Origin: Ruminococcus sp. YE282
Lineage (GTDB): Bacteria; Bacillota; Clostridia; Oscillospirales; Acutalibacteraceae
Reading direction: 5' to 3'
NCBI GenBank assembly: GCA_900101355.1
Contig: FMUV01000001.1
Coordinates: forward strand, 143,457-207,456
Length of the DNA: 64,000 bases
Shown here: piece after piece, positions 34,973-42,501 of the stretch
Layout of the letters: every line of letters starts with the position of its first letter
Position numbering within the stretch: the stretch's first letter is position 1
Notes under the pieces: generated by a model
Told to the model about the DNA's origin: nothing
Databases searched by the model: none
What the model saw: the letters and a program-made list of their open reading frames with translations, nothing else
Made by a program: the position numbers and the translations under genes

Positions 34973-36394
34973 ATGGATGATTTTCAAACACTTACTGATT
35001 TTGGGAATCTCTATAATTCTTACCTTGTTTCGTTAAAAGGCAAAGGTAAGATAAAGAGTGCGGCGAGATTTAATATTATGGCACTCGAAAACCTTTATGT
35101 AATGAAGCAACGTCTTTTAAACCATACATATCGAATTTCGCCGTATTCAGAGTTTGTAGTTAAAGAACCAAAAGAAAGAATTATAAAATCTGGTTCATTT
35201 CGCGATAAGGTATTACAACATTGTTTATGCGATTATGTGTTGATACCAAAACTTAATAATGAATTTATACTTGATAATTATGCCGGACAGATTGGCAAAG
35301 GTACTTTGTTTGGTTTGGATAGATTATCGAAGCATCTATTAGATTTCTATTCCGAACGCGGTTGTAATGGTTATATTTTAAAATGTGATATAACTAAATT
35401 CTTTTATTCAATTAACCATAATGTAATGAAGAAATTGATTAAAGAATTATTTACTGATGAGGATATTCAATGGATTTGTAATTCATTTATTGACAGTGTG
35501 GATGGTGATGGTCTACCTCTCGGAAATCAAAGTAGTCAAGTTTTCGCACTTATATATCTTAACGGTCTTGACCATTACATAACCAAGGAATTAGGTTGCA
35601 AGTATTATGGTCGATATATGGACGATTTTTATTTACTTTCTGATGATAGAGAATATCTCAAAGAATGTTTGGCTAAAATTAAAAAATATTTGGCTAATCT
35701 CAAATTAACATTGAATAACAAAACCGAGATTGTTTCAATGAGTAAGGGAATACGATTTCTCGGATTTCATACATATCTTACCGAGGAGGGCAAGATTATC
35801 CGCAAACTTAACAGTGATAACAAAAGACATATTAAAAAGCGTTTGAGAAAATATGCAAAGTTAGTTTTTGATGGCAGAATGGAGAGAAAACGCTTTAATG
35901 AGATATATCAATCGTGGCGAAATCACGCTTCTCACGGTAATTGTTTTAAACTGATTTATGAAATGGATTTATTTATGGATGAATTAATGAATGAGCAGAA
36001 AACAGAATTAAGAATAATTATTGCCGGAAGTAGAGATTTCAATGATTACGAATTTCTAAAGAAACAACTGTCTAAATTTATCAAAGACCACCAGAATAGG
36101 AGATTTACTATTGTTAGTGGTGCAGCCCGTGGAGCAGACCAACTCGGAGAGAAATACGCAAGAGAGAAATGTATTCAATTAAAGCGTTTTCCTGCGGACT
36201 GGAATAACCTTGGACGGAGTGCAGGATATATTCGCAATACTCAAATGCTGGATTATATCAAGCAAAATGATTGTGAGGGATATGTATTGGCATTTTGGGA
36301 TGGTCAGAGCAAGGGAACACGGCATATGATTAAAACCGCCAAAAAAGCGGGAGTGACCGTTGAAATAAAATTTTTCAAAAAAAAATTAATGTAA
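34973..36394 (+). CDS. DGR reverse transcriptase fused to a DUF2493/SLOG domain
   Basis: A 473-residue protein. Residues 1-340 are a reverse transcriptase: KCDITKFFYSI, LPLGNQSSQ (the DGR-type version of the QG motif), YMDD at 215-218 and FLGFHTYL. Residues ~347-470 are a DUF2493 SLOG domain: IIIAGSRDFNDYEFL, VSGAARGADQLGEKYARE, PADWNNLGRSAGYIRN and FWDGQSKGT. The RT makes mutagenised cDNA from the template RNA; SLOG domains bind nucleotide-derived ligands. The RT part has its usual C-terminal length, so the SLOG part is an extra module, possibly a former overlapping gene (an internal ATG lies at the junction). Confidence 0.88.
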   Translation: MDDFQTLTDFGNLYNSYLVSLKGKGKIKSAARFNIMALENLYVMKQRLLNHTYRISPYSEFVVKEPKERIIKSGSFRDKVLQHCLCDYVLIPKLNNEFILDNYAGQIGKGTLFGLDRLSKHLLDFYSERGCNGYILKCDITKFFYSINHNVMKKLIKELFTDEDIQWICNSFIDSVDGDGLPLGNQSSQVFALIYLNGLDHYITKELGCKYYGRYMDDFYLLSDDREYLKECLAKIKKYLANLKLTLNNKTEIVSMSKGIRFLGFHTYLTEEGKIIRKLNSDNKRHIKKRLRKYAKLVFDGRMERKRFNEIYQSWRNHASHGNCFKLIYEMDLFMDELMNEQKTELRIIIAGSRDFNDYEFLKKQLSKFIKDHQNRRFTIVSGAARGADQLGEKYAREKCIQLKRFPADWNNLGRSAGYIRNTQMLDYIKQNDCEGYVLAFWDGQSKGTRHMIKTAKKAGVTVEIKFFKKKLM

Positions 36395-36409
36395 ATAGCA
36401 AAAAACATA

Positions 36410-36438
36410 TTGACAAAATTTTAGAGTTGTGGTATAAT
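36410..36438 (+). promoter_or_regulatory. Promoter of the first tRNA/tmRNA block
   Basis: TTGACA (36410-36415), 17 nt, TATAAT (36433-36438), with TAAATAGCAAAAAACAT immediately upstream. The next 2.5 kb contains structured RNAs rather than ORFs. Confidence 0.78.
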
Positions 36439-36608
36439 TCTAAATGTAGTCAAGAGAAGCCGATGTGGGTCGGCAATTCTTAAAATCTTTAATGTAAATA
36501 GCACAAAAAATATAAATCGAGTAGTGAGTATAGAGCCATATGAAGTGCGCCGCGACGTACAACCGTTAGCTGAATCCGTACAAATTCGCTATCGGGCGGC
36601 AGAGATTA

Positions 36609-36682
36609 GGAGCCTTGTGTAGTTTGGTTTAGCATCGCGCGATAGTTAGCGCGGAAAGCAGGTTCGATTCCTGCTGGTTCTG
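36609..36682 (+). tRNA. tRNA-like gene with 8-nt anticodon loop
   Basis: GGAGCCT/TGGTTCT gives six of seven acceptor pairs, T arm GCAGG-TTCGATT-CCTGC is perfect, the D arm is TGT-AGTTTGGTTT-AGCA, and CGCGC/GCGCG encloses an 8-nt loop GATAGTTA, so the anticodon is ambiguous. A perfect alternative partner for the 3' acceptor strand (AGAGCCA) lies at about 36532. Probably a divergent or defective tRNA. Confidence 0.5.
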
Positions 36683-36732
36683 GCTGAAAAGAAAATCTCT
36701 TAAAAGCACAGATTATGAAAAAGTAGTGACAG

Positions 36733-36825
36733 GAAAATGAGAATAGAAGAAAACCGTTGATGATACTACGCGCGGGTTGAATCAACCTCTACTCCCATAG
36801 GTGAGAGTCCTATGGCTCGATTTTC
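36733..36825 (+). ncRNA. Degenerate tRNA-like RNA
   Basis: GAAAATGAG and CTCGATTTTC can pair (nine pairs with one bulge); an ATAGG/CCTAT hairpin with loop TGAGAGT is in the T-arm position and GGTTGAATCAACC forms a short hairpin. No normal anticodon arm is found. Confidence 0.35.
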
Positions 36826-36827
36826 AA

Positions 36828-36898
36828 TGGGCTATGGTGTAGCGGTAACACAGCGGACTTTGACTCTGCCATCTCTGGTTCAAATCCAGATAGCCCAG
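36828..36898 (+). tRNA. tRNA-Gln(TTG)
   Basis: Acceptor TGGGCTA/TAGCCCA, anticodon stem GCGGA/TCTGC with loop CTTTGAC (anticodon TTG), T arm CTGG-TTCAAAT-CCAG; CCA encoded. Confidence 0.93.
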
Positions 36899-36901
36899 CC
36901 A

Positions 36902-37252
36902 GAGGTCGAACTGCCTTTAGCCAAAAGAGTTTGTTTTCATACTTTTGTTTATCGGAAGTAAGGTTTGCGCGTTTTACTTAATAAGAGCGTGGAGTACGGT
37001 TTCAATTTAAGCCGAGGGAAGTTTATTCATTCTGACCTATGGAAAGCGAATGGGTAAGGCAGGATTCGTGCCTTGTATATCGGAGATTACAAGTAATCAT
37101 ATTCCGGGTTGGCTGCGAGATATTGATTACACAGATTAGGATGACAACCTACTTTCAACCGCAAAAGATAACAATAGTCAATAAATTTAATGGCTCGCGG
37201 CTCGCAAAGAGCGACCACATATTATGACTTTGGCGGAAGTCGCGGGTTATAT
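36902..37252 (+). other. Non-coding interval with no clear RNA gene
   Basis: 350 nt without a plausible ORF. It holds an AAGGCA/TGCCTT hairpin with loop GGATTCG near 37055-37074, and a GACTT/AAGTC hairpin near 37226. These could be remnants of tRNAs; none folds completely. Confidence 0.35.
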
Positions 37253-37345
37253 GGCGCGGTAATCCTAATTGGTAAGGAGTTGTCCTGCTAAGACAATAGT
37301 AGCCGGGTTTATCTCGGTGTGTGAGTTCAAGTCTCACCCGCGCCG
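37253..37345 (+). tRNA. tRNA-Ser(GCT)
   Basis: Class II tRNA: acceptor GGCGCGG/CCGCGCC, anticodon stem TTGTC/GACAA with loop CTGCTAA (anticodon GCT), long variable arm, T arm GTGAG-TTCAAGT-CTCAC; CCA encoded. Confidence 0.94.
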
Positions 37346-37516
37346 CCAATGGTTCTCGTTGACCCAGAATAACGAGCGATGCCCAATGAGAAGCGGGCGT
37401 GAAGTCTGTCAGTCAGACAATGCTGAGATAGCGGCTGCGTGTTAAAATGCTTGGATTTTGCGGTTTTTCGCAGAGGATTTCGCGTGAAGAAATGGAGTAA
37501 GAAAAACCGTATATAT

Positions 37517-37916
37517 GGGGCTGAAATAGATTCGACAGGGCGCAGAAAACATATAACTTCGCAGGAATGTAACATCCTTAAAGTACATCTTAAAAATAAA
37601 CGACACTACTGTTGTTACGCTTCATCCCGCGCTTTTAGCAGTTCTCGGTCAGAGAGCCGTAGCGTGAGATTCCGATAAGCACCTGCTATTCGGTCTAACT
37701 TATCGGACGGAAATAGAATAGCAAACAACGGTTTCTTGCCTCCGTAAAAGGTAAGTGTTGGAGTGGGTGTAATTCCTTACATCTCCATTCGTTTCCCGCG
37801 AATTAAAACAATGTTGTGGTTTGCAGATTGCCACGGAGCAAAATCGGCTATTGCGTGAAAAGAGTTAGTGTGGGTATGTGTTTTGGACACGGGTTCGATT
37901 CCCGTCAGTTCCACCA
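37517..37916 (+). ncRNA. ssrA: Transfer-messenger RNA
   Basis: The 5' end GGGGCTGAAATAGATTCGAC and the 3' end GGACACGGGTTCGATTCCCG...CAGTTCCACCA are the tRNA-like domain of tmRNA about 400 nt apart; the encoded CCA closes it. tmRNA rescues stalled ribosomes by adding a degradation tag. A possible tag frame runs NDTTVVTLHPALLAVLGQRA-VA-stop around 37600-37665, but the resume codon is not certain. A phage-borne copy is unusual. Confidence 0.88.
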
Positions 37917-37920
37917 GTTA

Positions 37921-38400
37921 TAGGGTTAGGCAATTTGTTAGTGTGCTTTCCTAATTTGGCATATTACTGTAATGCCAAAGGGAAATGAGGGTTTTGCCAA
38001 TGCCGGATAGAAAGAGGTTGATTCCGGCTATGTTTCTAAAGGATGCGGTGCGGAATAGCAGGACTGATATAAGTGATGGAGAAGAAATTCAGAGAAGTTG
38101 CTATATGTCGAGGATAAGTAGTCCATCCTGTTCCTTTTGAAACGAGAATCGACTAAGGGCATCAGGGACTCCCCCGATTGCACGTATTTCGTGCATTACG
38201 AAGGCAATAAAGTTAGTAATAACGTGAGCAACTATGGTGAGGGAAGGGAGTCGCTGGACAGTGGGAAAGTCCAGGTTTTGAAGAAAGATGAACCAAATCC
38301 ACATCTATAAAAAGGATTGGTGGTAGTGGAATCTTTGTATTCACCCGATGAACCTAACTCACATCGTTAAAAAGAGTTGGTGGTGGGTGTGTTGTTTTTA
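37921..38400 (+). ncRNA. Large structured RNA candidate with twin pseudoknots
   Basis: No ORF; many paired segments. CTGGAC/GTCCAG forms a hairpin at about 38255-38275. Then two tandem H-type pseudoknots: AGATG/CATCT with AATCC/GGATT (38287-38322), and CGATG/CATCG with AACTC/GAGTT (38346-38380). Their helices differ by compensatory changes while AACC, TAAAAA and GGTGG linkers are kept. By size and position next to phage tRNAs it recalls GOLLD/ROOL-type RNAs, but I cannot assign it to either. Confidence 0.55.
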
Positions 38401-38412
38401 CGACTCCGGACA

Positions 38413-38428
38413 GCCCGGAAAGACGGGC
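38413..38428 (+). repeat. GAAAGA-loop hairpin 1
   Basis: GCCCG-GAAAGA-CGGGC, ending 5 nt before tRNA-Gly(TCC). Confidence 0.8.
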
Positions 38429-38433
38429 AATTT

Positions 38434-38505
38434 GCAGATATGATGTAGCTGGTAGCATATCAGCCTTCCAAGCTGAATGGGCGAGTTCAAATCTCGTTAT
38501 CTGCT
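38434..38505 (+). tRNA. tRNA-Gly(TCC)
   Basis: Acceptor GCAGATA/TATCTGC, anticodon stem TCAGC/GCTGA with loop CTTCCAA (anticodon TCC), T loop TTCAAAT; CCA encoded. Confidence 0.93.
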
Positions 38506-38660
38506 CCAATGCTGATTGAGCTGGTGAAAGACCTCCCCAACTATAAGGGGTGAACTGTTCGGCTCGTATAATTAGCAGCATAGTTGGTAGCACTACGGTC
38601 AAGAAGCTATCCGCGATTGGTGGTTGACGTAGGGATTTGACAACCAATAACCATCTGACA

Positions 38661-38676
38661 CCTCGGAAAGACGAGG
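38661..38676 (+). repeat. GAAAGA-loop hairpin 2
   Basis: CCTCG-GAAAGA-CGAGG, ending 9 nt before tRNA-Glu. Confidence 0.8.
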
Positions 38677-38685
38677 CATATATGT

Positions 38686-38758
38686 GGCGGGTTAGTCAAG
38701 AGGTTAAGATACGCGGCTTTCAATCGCGTGACGCTGGGTTCAATTCCCGCACCCGCTA
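38686..38758 (+). tRNA. tRNA-Glu(TTC), second copy
   Basis: Acceptor GGCGGGT/ACCCGCT, anticodon stem CGCGG/TCGCG with loop CTTTCAA (anticodon TTC); CCA encoded. It shares its anticodon with the minus-strand copy at 2380-2452 but differs in the stems. Confidence 0.9.
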
Positions 38759-38829
38759 CCATAAGTTCATTTTGAACTTCTTCTCATTAGATAGTTTATT
38801 CTTGGATTCGGAATAAATTCATCTTGGCG

Positions 38830-38845
38830 GCTCGGAAAGACGAGC
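38830..38845 (+). repeat. GAAAGA-loop hairpin 3
   Basis: GCTCG-GAAAGA-CGAGC, ending 5 nt before tRNA-Gly(CCC). Confidence 0.8.
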
Positions 38846-38850
38846 AACCT

Positions 38851-38921
38851 GCGGATATGATGTAATGGTAGCATATCAGATTCCCAATCTGATTGTGAGG
38901 GTTCAAATCCCTTTATTCGCT
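38851..38921 (+). tRNA. tRNA-Gly(CCC)
   Basis: Acceptor GCGGATA/TATTCGC, anticodon stem TCAGA/TCTGA with loop TTCCCAA (anticodon CCC), T loop TTCAAAT; CCA encoded. Confidence 0.92.
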
Positions 38922-38942
38922 CCATATAGGTTGGTGCTGAAA

Positions 38943-39305
38943 ATGATTGAAATAATAATTACATTTGTTGTTCCTATATTACTGAATTTAATAATCATTA
39001 TTAGTGCAATAATCCAAAATGAAAAAGAGAAACAATGTCACGAACACTTACTTCATAGTATTCCACATACTCCTGTTATGGATAAAACTGTGAATGGCGA
39101 TAGCGATATAAATGAGTTGTTAGAAACTTGTCTCAAATTGGGTTGTAACGGATTTACTATGAATGAAATGAGAGAGATGCTTAATATAGAGAAAGTTACA
39201 AATGATAATATTAGCAAGCCAAAACATTATCCAACAAATTGTGTGAACTGTGGCGCAGTATTACACGGAAATCAATGCGAATATTGCGGAACGGAATACA
39301 ATTAA
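38943..39305 (+). CDS. Membrane protein with C-terminal zinc ribbon
   Basis: A 120-residue protein: one N-terminal transmembrane helix (IEIIITFVVPILLNLIIIISAII), a charged middle and a C-terminal Cys4 ribbon (CVNCGAVLHGNQCEYCG). It is wedged between tRNA-Gly and tRNA-His. ATG 38943 has no strong ribosome site (GGTGCTGAAA). Function unknown. Confidence 0.6.
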   Translation: MIEIIITFVVPILLNLIIIISAIIQNEKEKQCHEHLLHSIPHTPVMDKTVNGDSDINELLETCLKLGCNGFTMNEMREMLNIEKVTNDNISKPKHYPTNCVNCGAVLHGNQCEYCGTEYN

Positions 39306-39309
39306 ATAT

Positions 39310-39381
39310 GTGGTTGTTGGTGTAACGGTAGCACGGTAGCTTGTGACGCTATTAGCGTAGGTTCGACCCCTACACTTCCAC
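39310..39381 (+). tRNA. tRNA-His(GTG) with mismatched acceptor
   Basis: An encoded extra G at -1 faces discriminator C, as tRNA-His requires. Anticodon stem GTAGC/GCTAT with loop TTGTGAC (anticodon GTG); T arm GTAGG-TTCGACC-CCTAC; CCA encoded. Two adjacent T-T mismatches interrupt the acceptor stem (TGGTTGT against ACTTCCA). Confidence 0.78.
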
Positions 39382-39387
39382 CCATAT

Positions 39388-39458
39388 GGCGAGATAGTTT
39401 AATGGGTAAAGAACACCACCGGAAGGGTGGAGGCGCAAGTTCGACACTTGCCTCGCCA
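39388..39458 (+). tRNA. Divergent tRNA with shortened anticodon loop
   Basis: Acceptor GGCGAG/CTCGCC, D arm GTTT/GAAC, T arm GCAAG-TTCGACA-CTTGC are clear. The anticodon stem CCACC/GGTGG leaves only a 5-nt loop GGAAG; opening one pair gives loop CGGAAGG (anticodon GAA, but G at position 33). The CCA end is not encoded. Identity is uncertain, possibly Phe. Confidence 0.6.
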
Positions 39459-39532
39459 ACATAAAATTTGTGTGGTGCGTTGCCGAAAAATCGGAGGAAA
39501 GCACGATGACCGCGTGGAAAGTCGCGTTGACA

Positions 39533-39548
39533 CTTTGGAAAGACAAAG
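39533..39548 (+). repeat. GAAAGA-loop hairpin 4
   Basis: CTTTG-GAAAGA-CAAAG, ending 6 nt before tRNA-Ile(GAT). Confidence 0.8.
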
Positions 39549-39554
39549 GTATAC

Positions 39555-39629
39555 GCCGATGTAGCTCAGTCAGGTAGAGCAGCGGACGGATAATCCGCGG
39601 TGTCGGTGGTTCGATTCCACCCATCGGTT
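39555..39629 (+). tRNA. tRNA-Ile(GAT) with G33
   Basis: Acceptor GCCGATG/CATCGGT, D arm GCTC/GAGC, anticodon stem GCGGA/TCCGC, T arm GGTGG-TTCGATT-CCACC. The loop is CGGATAA, giving anticodon GAT but G instead of the nearly universal T at position 33. CCA is not encoded. Confidence 0.8.
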
Positions 39630-39742
39630 GGGCTTTAGAAGGTCATACGCCCAACTCACAAGACCTCTCACAGTGATTCGCGACATTGTGGATGCGAAAC
39701 AAGTGTAATACAACTTGGTTGAGTGCCAAAAAGTGTTGGGCA

Positions 39743-39758
39743 CCTCGGAAAGACGAGG
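39743..39758 (+). repeat. GAAAGA-loop hairpin 5
   Basis: CCTCG-GAAAGA-CGAGG, ending 9 nt before tRNA-Lys. Confidence 0.8.
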
Positions 39759-39767
39759 AGTATACTT

Positions 39768-39840
39768 GTGCGTATAGCAAAATTGGTAATGCACTTGACT
39801 TTTAATCAAGAGATTGTCAGTTCGAGCCTGACTACGCACA
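39768..39840 (+). tRNA. tRNA-Lys(TTT)
   Basis: Acceptor GTGCGTA/TACGCAC, anticodon stem CTTGA/TCAAG with loop CTTTTAA (anticodon TTT), T arm GTCAG-TTCGAGC-CTGAC; CCA encoded. Confidence 0.94.
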
Positions 39841-39846
39841 CCATAG

Positions 39847-39919
39847 ACGGCTATTTGTAATCTTCCTTCTATCATTGGACTGTAAATCCGATACCACTCA
39901 TAGATTGCAAAATTCCCGT
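39847..39919 (+). ncRNA. Hairpin RNA motif copy A, enclosing a Tyr-like anticodon arm
   Basis: Outer stem ACGG/CCGT, CTA, inner helix TTTGTAATC/GATTGCAAA (one G-T pair), TTCCTTCT after the 5' strand. Its interior holds TTGGA-CTGTAAA-TCCGA, a 5-bp stem with a 7-nt loop identical to a tRNA-Tyr(GTA) anticodon arm, with no acceptor or T arm. Confidence 0.75.
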
Positions 39920-39929
39920 TACCTTTTTA

Positions 39930-40014
39930 GCGGCTATGTAGAAACTTCCTTCTTCCGTCTCACATACAGAGGTGGATTTCGACCATATGAAATTATAGTT
40001 TTTGCAATTCCCGC
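39930..40014 (+). ncRNA. Hairpin RNA motif copy B
   Basis: Outer stem GCGG/CCGC, CTA, inner helix TGTAGAAAC/GTTTTTGCA (all nine pairs, two G-T), TTCCTTCT. The interior has a possible T-arm-like GGTGGATTTCGACCA stretch. Eleven nt downstream of copy A and 30 nt before the TerD-domain gene. Confidence 0.72.
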
Positions 40015-40045
40015 GAAATTAAAAAACAAAAAAGGAGAAAAAGAA

Positions 40046-42280
40046 ATGAATGTATTAAATGAAATTTTGTTGAGAAGAAAAAATCAGCTCATTCTCGAAA
40101 ATGTAAACCCGGATTATGGACAGACCGACAGTGAAAAGGCAATGGTCGGCGCAATCCTCAAAAATGTTCAGTCACTTGGATTTACGTTTGCCCGCGATGT
40201 GCTTGAAATTCTGTTTCACTATAACCGCGCGGAGTTAGAGTCATTCTATCGTGACCTCATTCCCGAGTTGAAGAAACTTGTCGGCGCAGACGTTCAGTAC
40301 AATCCTATGTACCCGAACTTCCCGCAGCAGGTAATGGAAGCAAGCGATGCGGAACTGTTCATTAACGCCATTATTCATTATTGGTCGTTTGGAACGCTTC
40401 TCCCGCAGTACGAGAAGCAGGAAAGACTGCCTTTAATTGATGACAATAAAATGACGGTTTTATCGACAGGAAATTGCAAGAACGTAGGCGAAATCTTGCA
40501 AAATTTGCTTAAATCTCCTACAAATCTGTCTGAAAATGACAGAAATGACATAGCAACTTGCATAAAAAATATGCCAAATTATGCAGAATTTTTGCCGGAC
40601 GAGATTCCGCTCAAAGAAAACGTTGCTTTCTTGGGAAAACTCATTATTGAGCAAACTCCGATTAAAACCAGCCGAAATATCGAAAAATATTTCAAAACTG
40701 CGACAGATGTTCTTCGTTTGGTCACTGCATTGTCTGACGGCGACATCAGCCTTGCGACAAAGACTCAGTACAGAAACCTTCGTCGAGCAGAACGCAGGAT
40801 TATAATGAACTTACTTGCAAATTGCGGAAATATCTTGGAGGATTTGTACTGCTATAAGTATGAGTGGTTGTACATTGGCAAAATGCTCCACGTTGGCGAG
40901 TATTGGTATATGAAGAAGTACAACAACGTCAGAGGTGCTTTCTATACCTTCCGCAACGAGAAGAAGCCTATGTTTATGGCTGGCAAGGTTCAGGCAGCTA
41001 TTCTCAAAAACGATATGCTTGAGGCGGCAAATATGCTGAAATCAAGACCCGGCGATTTTGCAAGACAGCTTGACAAGTTGCTCAGAGATAGCGATGAAAA
41101 GCACATTGCATATATCACGGCTGCGTTTGCGGAAGTCGCGGAGAAAGTTTCAACTCCTGTTCTGTTGCAGGTCAGAGAACACTTTATCGAGCGCAAGGGC
41201 GAGAAAATGCCTATAAGAGTGTTCTTCCCGAAGGGCAATGTTGCAAAAGCTATGGTTATCCCGAATGACCTGCCGGCAATTTCTGTCACCGCTTGTCAGC
41301 AAATTGTTGATACTTGCAACAAGGCTTTGGTCGCGCAGTTCAAGACGAAAGAGCCTATGGGTAAGGTTTATATCAATCCCGATTTCAAGAACTATCTCGT
41401 GCCGTTCAGCCAGAGAAGCGCAAGTTCCGCGAATAAAATCGTTGTGCGCGGAAGTAAGTTGCCCATCAATCCAAAGGCAAAAGCTGTTCGCGGATTTATT
41501 TGGTGGACAAATATGGGTAGCAATGATATGTACGATGGCAGAGTTGACATTGACCTTTCAGCGGCAATCTATGATGAGAATTGGAACTACGTTGAACACG
41601 TTTCCTATACTAATCTCCGCTCTAAGAAGTACAACGCTTGTCATTCCGGCGACATCACGAACGGCGGGTCTGTAAACGGCGACGGCGTGGCTGAGTTCCT
41701 TGATGTGGATATTGATTCCGTTGCAAGAAATGCAGGAAGATATATCGTCTATCAGGTTTACAGTTTCACAAGGCAGAAGTTCTCTGAAATGCCCAACTGC
41801 CGATTCGGTTGGATGGAGCGTGAGGACGTTGATAGTGGTGAAATCTTTGAACCAAAGACGGTTGAGATGAAGATTGACCTCACTTCCGAGAGTGACGTTG
41901 CAATTCCCGTTATCTTCGACTGCGTGGAGCGCAAATTCATTTGGTGTGATATGAACCTCCGCATTGCACAGACGAGATTGGGCGGCAATAACCTTGAAAG
42001 CAATCTCAAAGGTACAACTGCTACTTGCTATGCGCTCACTCATTTCAACAAGCCCAATCTGTATGAGTTGGTTTACCTCAATGCTTTTGCAAGAGGTGAG
42101 ATAACCACCGACAGAAACGCGGCGGATATTATCTTCGACAATGATAAGACGATTCCTTATGAGGTTGTCGAAACCGTTGACGAGGTTACGGGATTACCTT
42201 CTCGCACACTCCGCGACAAAACGGAAGTTCCGATTATAGACAGCTATAACTTCGATTTTCTTGTCGGAGAGCTGTTATAA
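40046..42280 (+). CDS. TerD-domain protein with N-terminal helical region
   Basis: A 744-residue protein. Start ATG 40046 has AAAGGAGAAA upstream; the longer open frame upstream covers RNA motifs and is not used. Residues ~1-400 are helical (DSEKAMVGAILKNVQSLGFTFARDVLEILF; YPNFPQQV). Around residues 470-640 a TerD-type domain is visible (KAVRGFIWWTNM; RVDIDLSAAIYDENWNYVEHVSYTNL; SGDITNGGSVNGDGVAEFLDVDID; YIVYQVYSF). TerD domains bind calcium and belong to tellurite/phage-stress systems. A phage-borne version may counter or mimic such a host system (inference). Confidence 0.75.
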   Translation: MNVLNEILLRRKNQLILENVNPDYGQTDSEKAMVGAILKNVQSLGFTFARDVLEILFHYNRAELESFYRDLIPELKKLVGADVQYNPMYPNFPQQVMEASDAELFINAIIHYWSFGTLLPQYEKQERLPLIDDNKMTVLSTGNCKNVGEILQNLLKSPTNLSENDRNDIATCIKNMPNYAEFLPDEIPLKENVAFLGKLIIEQTPIKTSRNIEKYFKTATDVLRLVTALSDGDISLATKTQYRNLRRAERRIIMNLLANCGNILEDLYCYKYEWLYIGKMLHVGEYWYMKKYNNVRGAFYTFRNEKKPMFMAGKVQAAILKNDMLEAANMLKSRPGDFARQLDKLLRDSDEKHIAYITAAFAEVAEKVSTPVLLQVREHFIERKGEKMPIRVFFPKGNVAKAMVIPNDLPAISVTACQQIVDTCNKALVAQFKTKEPMGKVYINPDFKNYLVPFSQRSASSANKIVVRGSKLPINPKAKAVRGFIWWTNMGSNDMYDGRVDIDLSAAIYDENWNYVEHVSYTNLRSKKYNACHSGDITNGGSVNGDGVAEFLDVDIDSVARNAGRYIVYQVYSFTRQKFSEMPNCRFGWMEREDVDSGEIFEPKTVEMKIDLTSESDVAIPVIFDCVERKFIWCDMNLRIAQTRLGGNNLESNLKGTTATCYALTHFNKPNLYELVYLNAFARGEITTDRNAADIIFDNDKTIPYEVVETVDEVTGLPSRTLRDKTEVPIIDSYNFDFLVGELL

Positions 42281-42289
42281 TACAATTTG

Positions 42290-42373
42290 GCGGCTAAGAG
42301 ATTCCATCCTTCTAATGATAGGTTCAACTCCTGTTGTAAGTGTGGTTTACAATGTAGGAAACTCAATTTCCGC
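42290..42373 (+). ncRNA. Hairpin RNA motif copy 1, enclosing a permuted acceptor-T minihelix
   Basis: Outer stem GCGG/CCGC, CTAA, inner helix GAGATTCC/GGAAACTC (one mismatch), ATCCTTCT. The interior has a T arm (ATAGG-TTCAACT-CCTGT) followed by TGTAAGT and then GTTTACA, which pair perfectly as an acceptor stem with the 3' strand first. No D or anticodon arm is present. Confidence 0.72.
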
Positions 42374-42389
42374 AATTACACTCATTTTT

Positions 42390-42484
42390 GCGGCTAAGTG
42401 CAATCATCCTTCTATTTTTACATAATGAAGAAAATAATGCTAACCGTCGTGGTTAGCCCCAAAATTTGATTGCACAATTCCCGC
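42390..42484 (+). ncRNA. Hairpin RNA motif copy 2
   Basis: Outer stem GCGG/CCGC, CTAA, inner helix GTGCAATC/GATTGCAC (perfect), ATCCTTCT. The interior hairpin CTAAC-CGTCGTG-GTTAG has anticodon-arm size (loop would give TCG, Arg, with G at position 33). Confidence 0.75.
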
Positions 42485-42501
42485 GCTTTAATTCACATCC
42501 T

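Noticed and set aside
34711-34980. ORF across the DGR template region
   Set aside because: It overlaps the TR, has no ribosome site and no resemblance to known proteins; TR is non-coding.
37921-38400. RNase P RNA
   Set aside because: Contains a GGAAAGTCC-like word but lacks the conserved P4 and CR regions in the right order.
39875-40045. Longer N-terminus for the TerD-domain protein
   Set aside because: The upstream open frame covers hairpin RNA copies A and B; ATG 40046 has the ribosome site.
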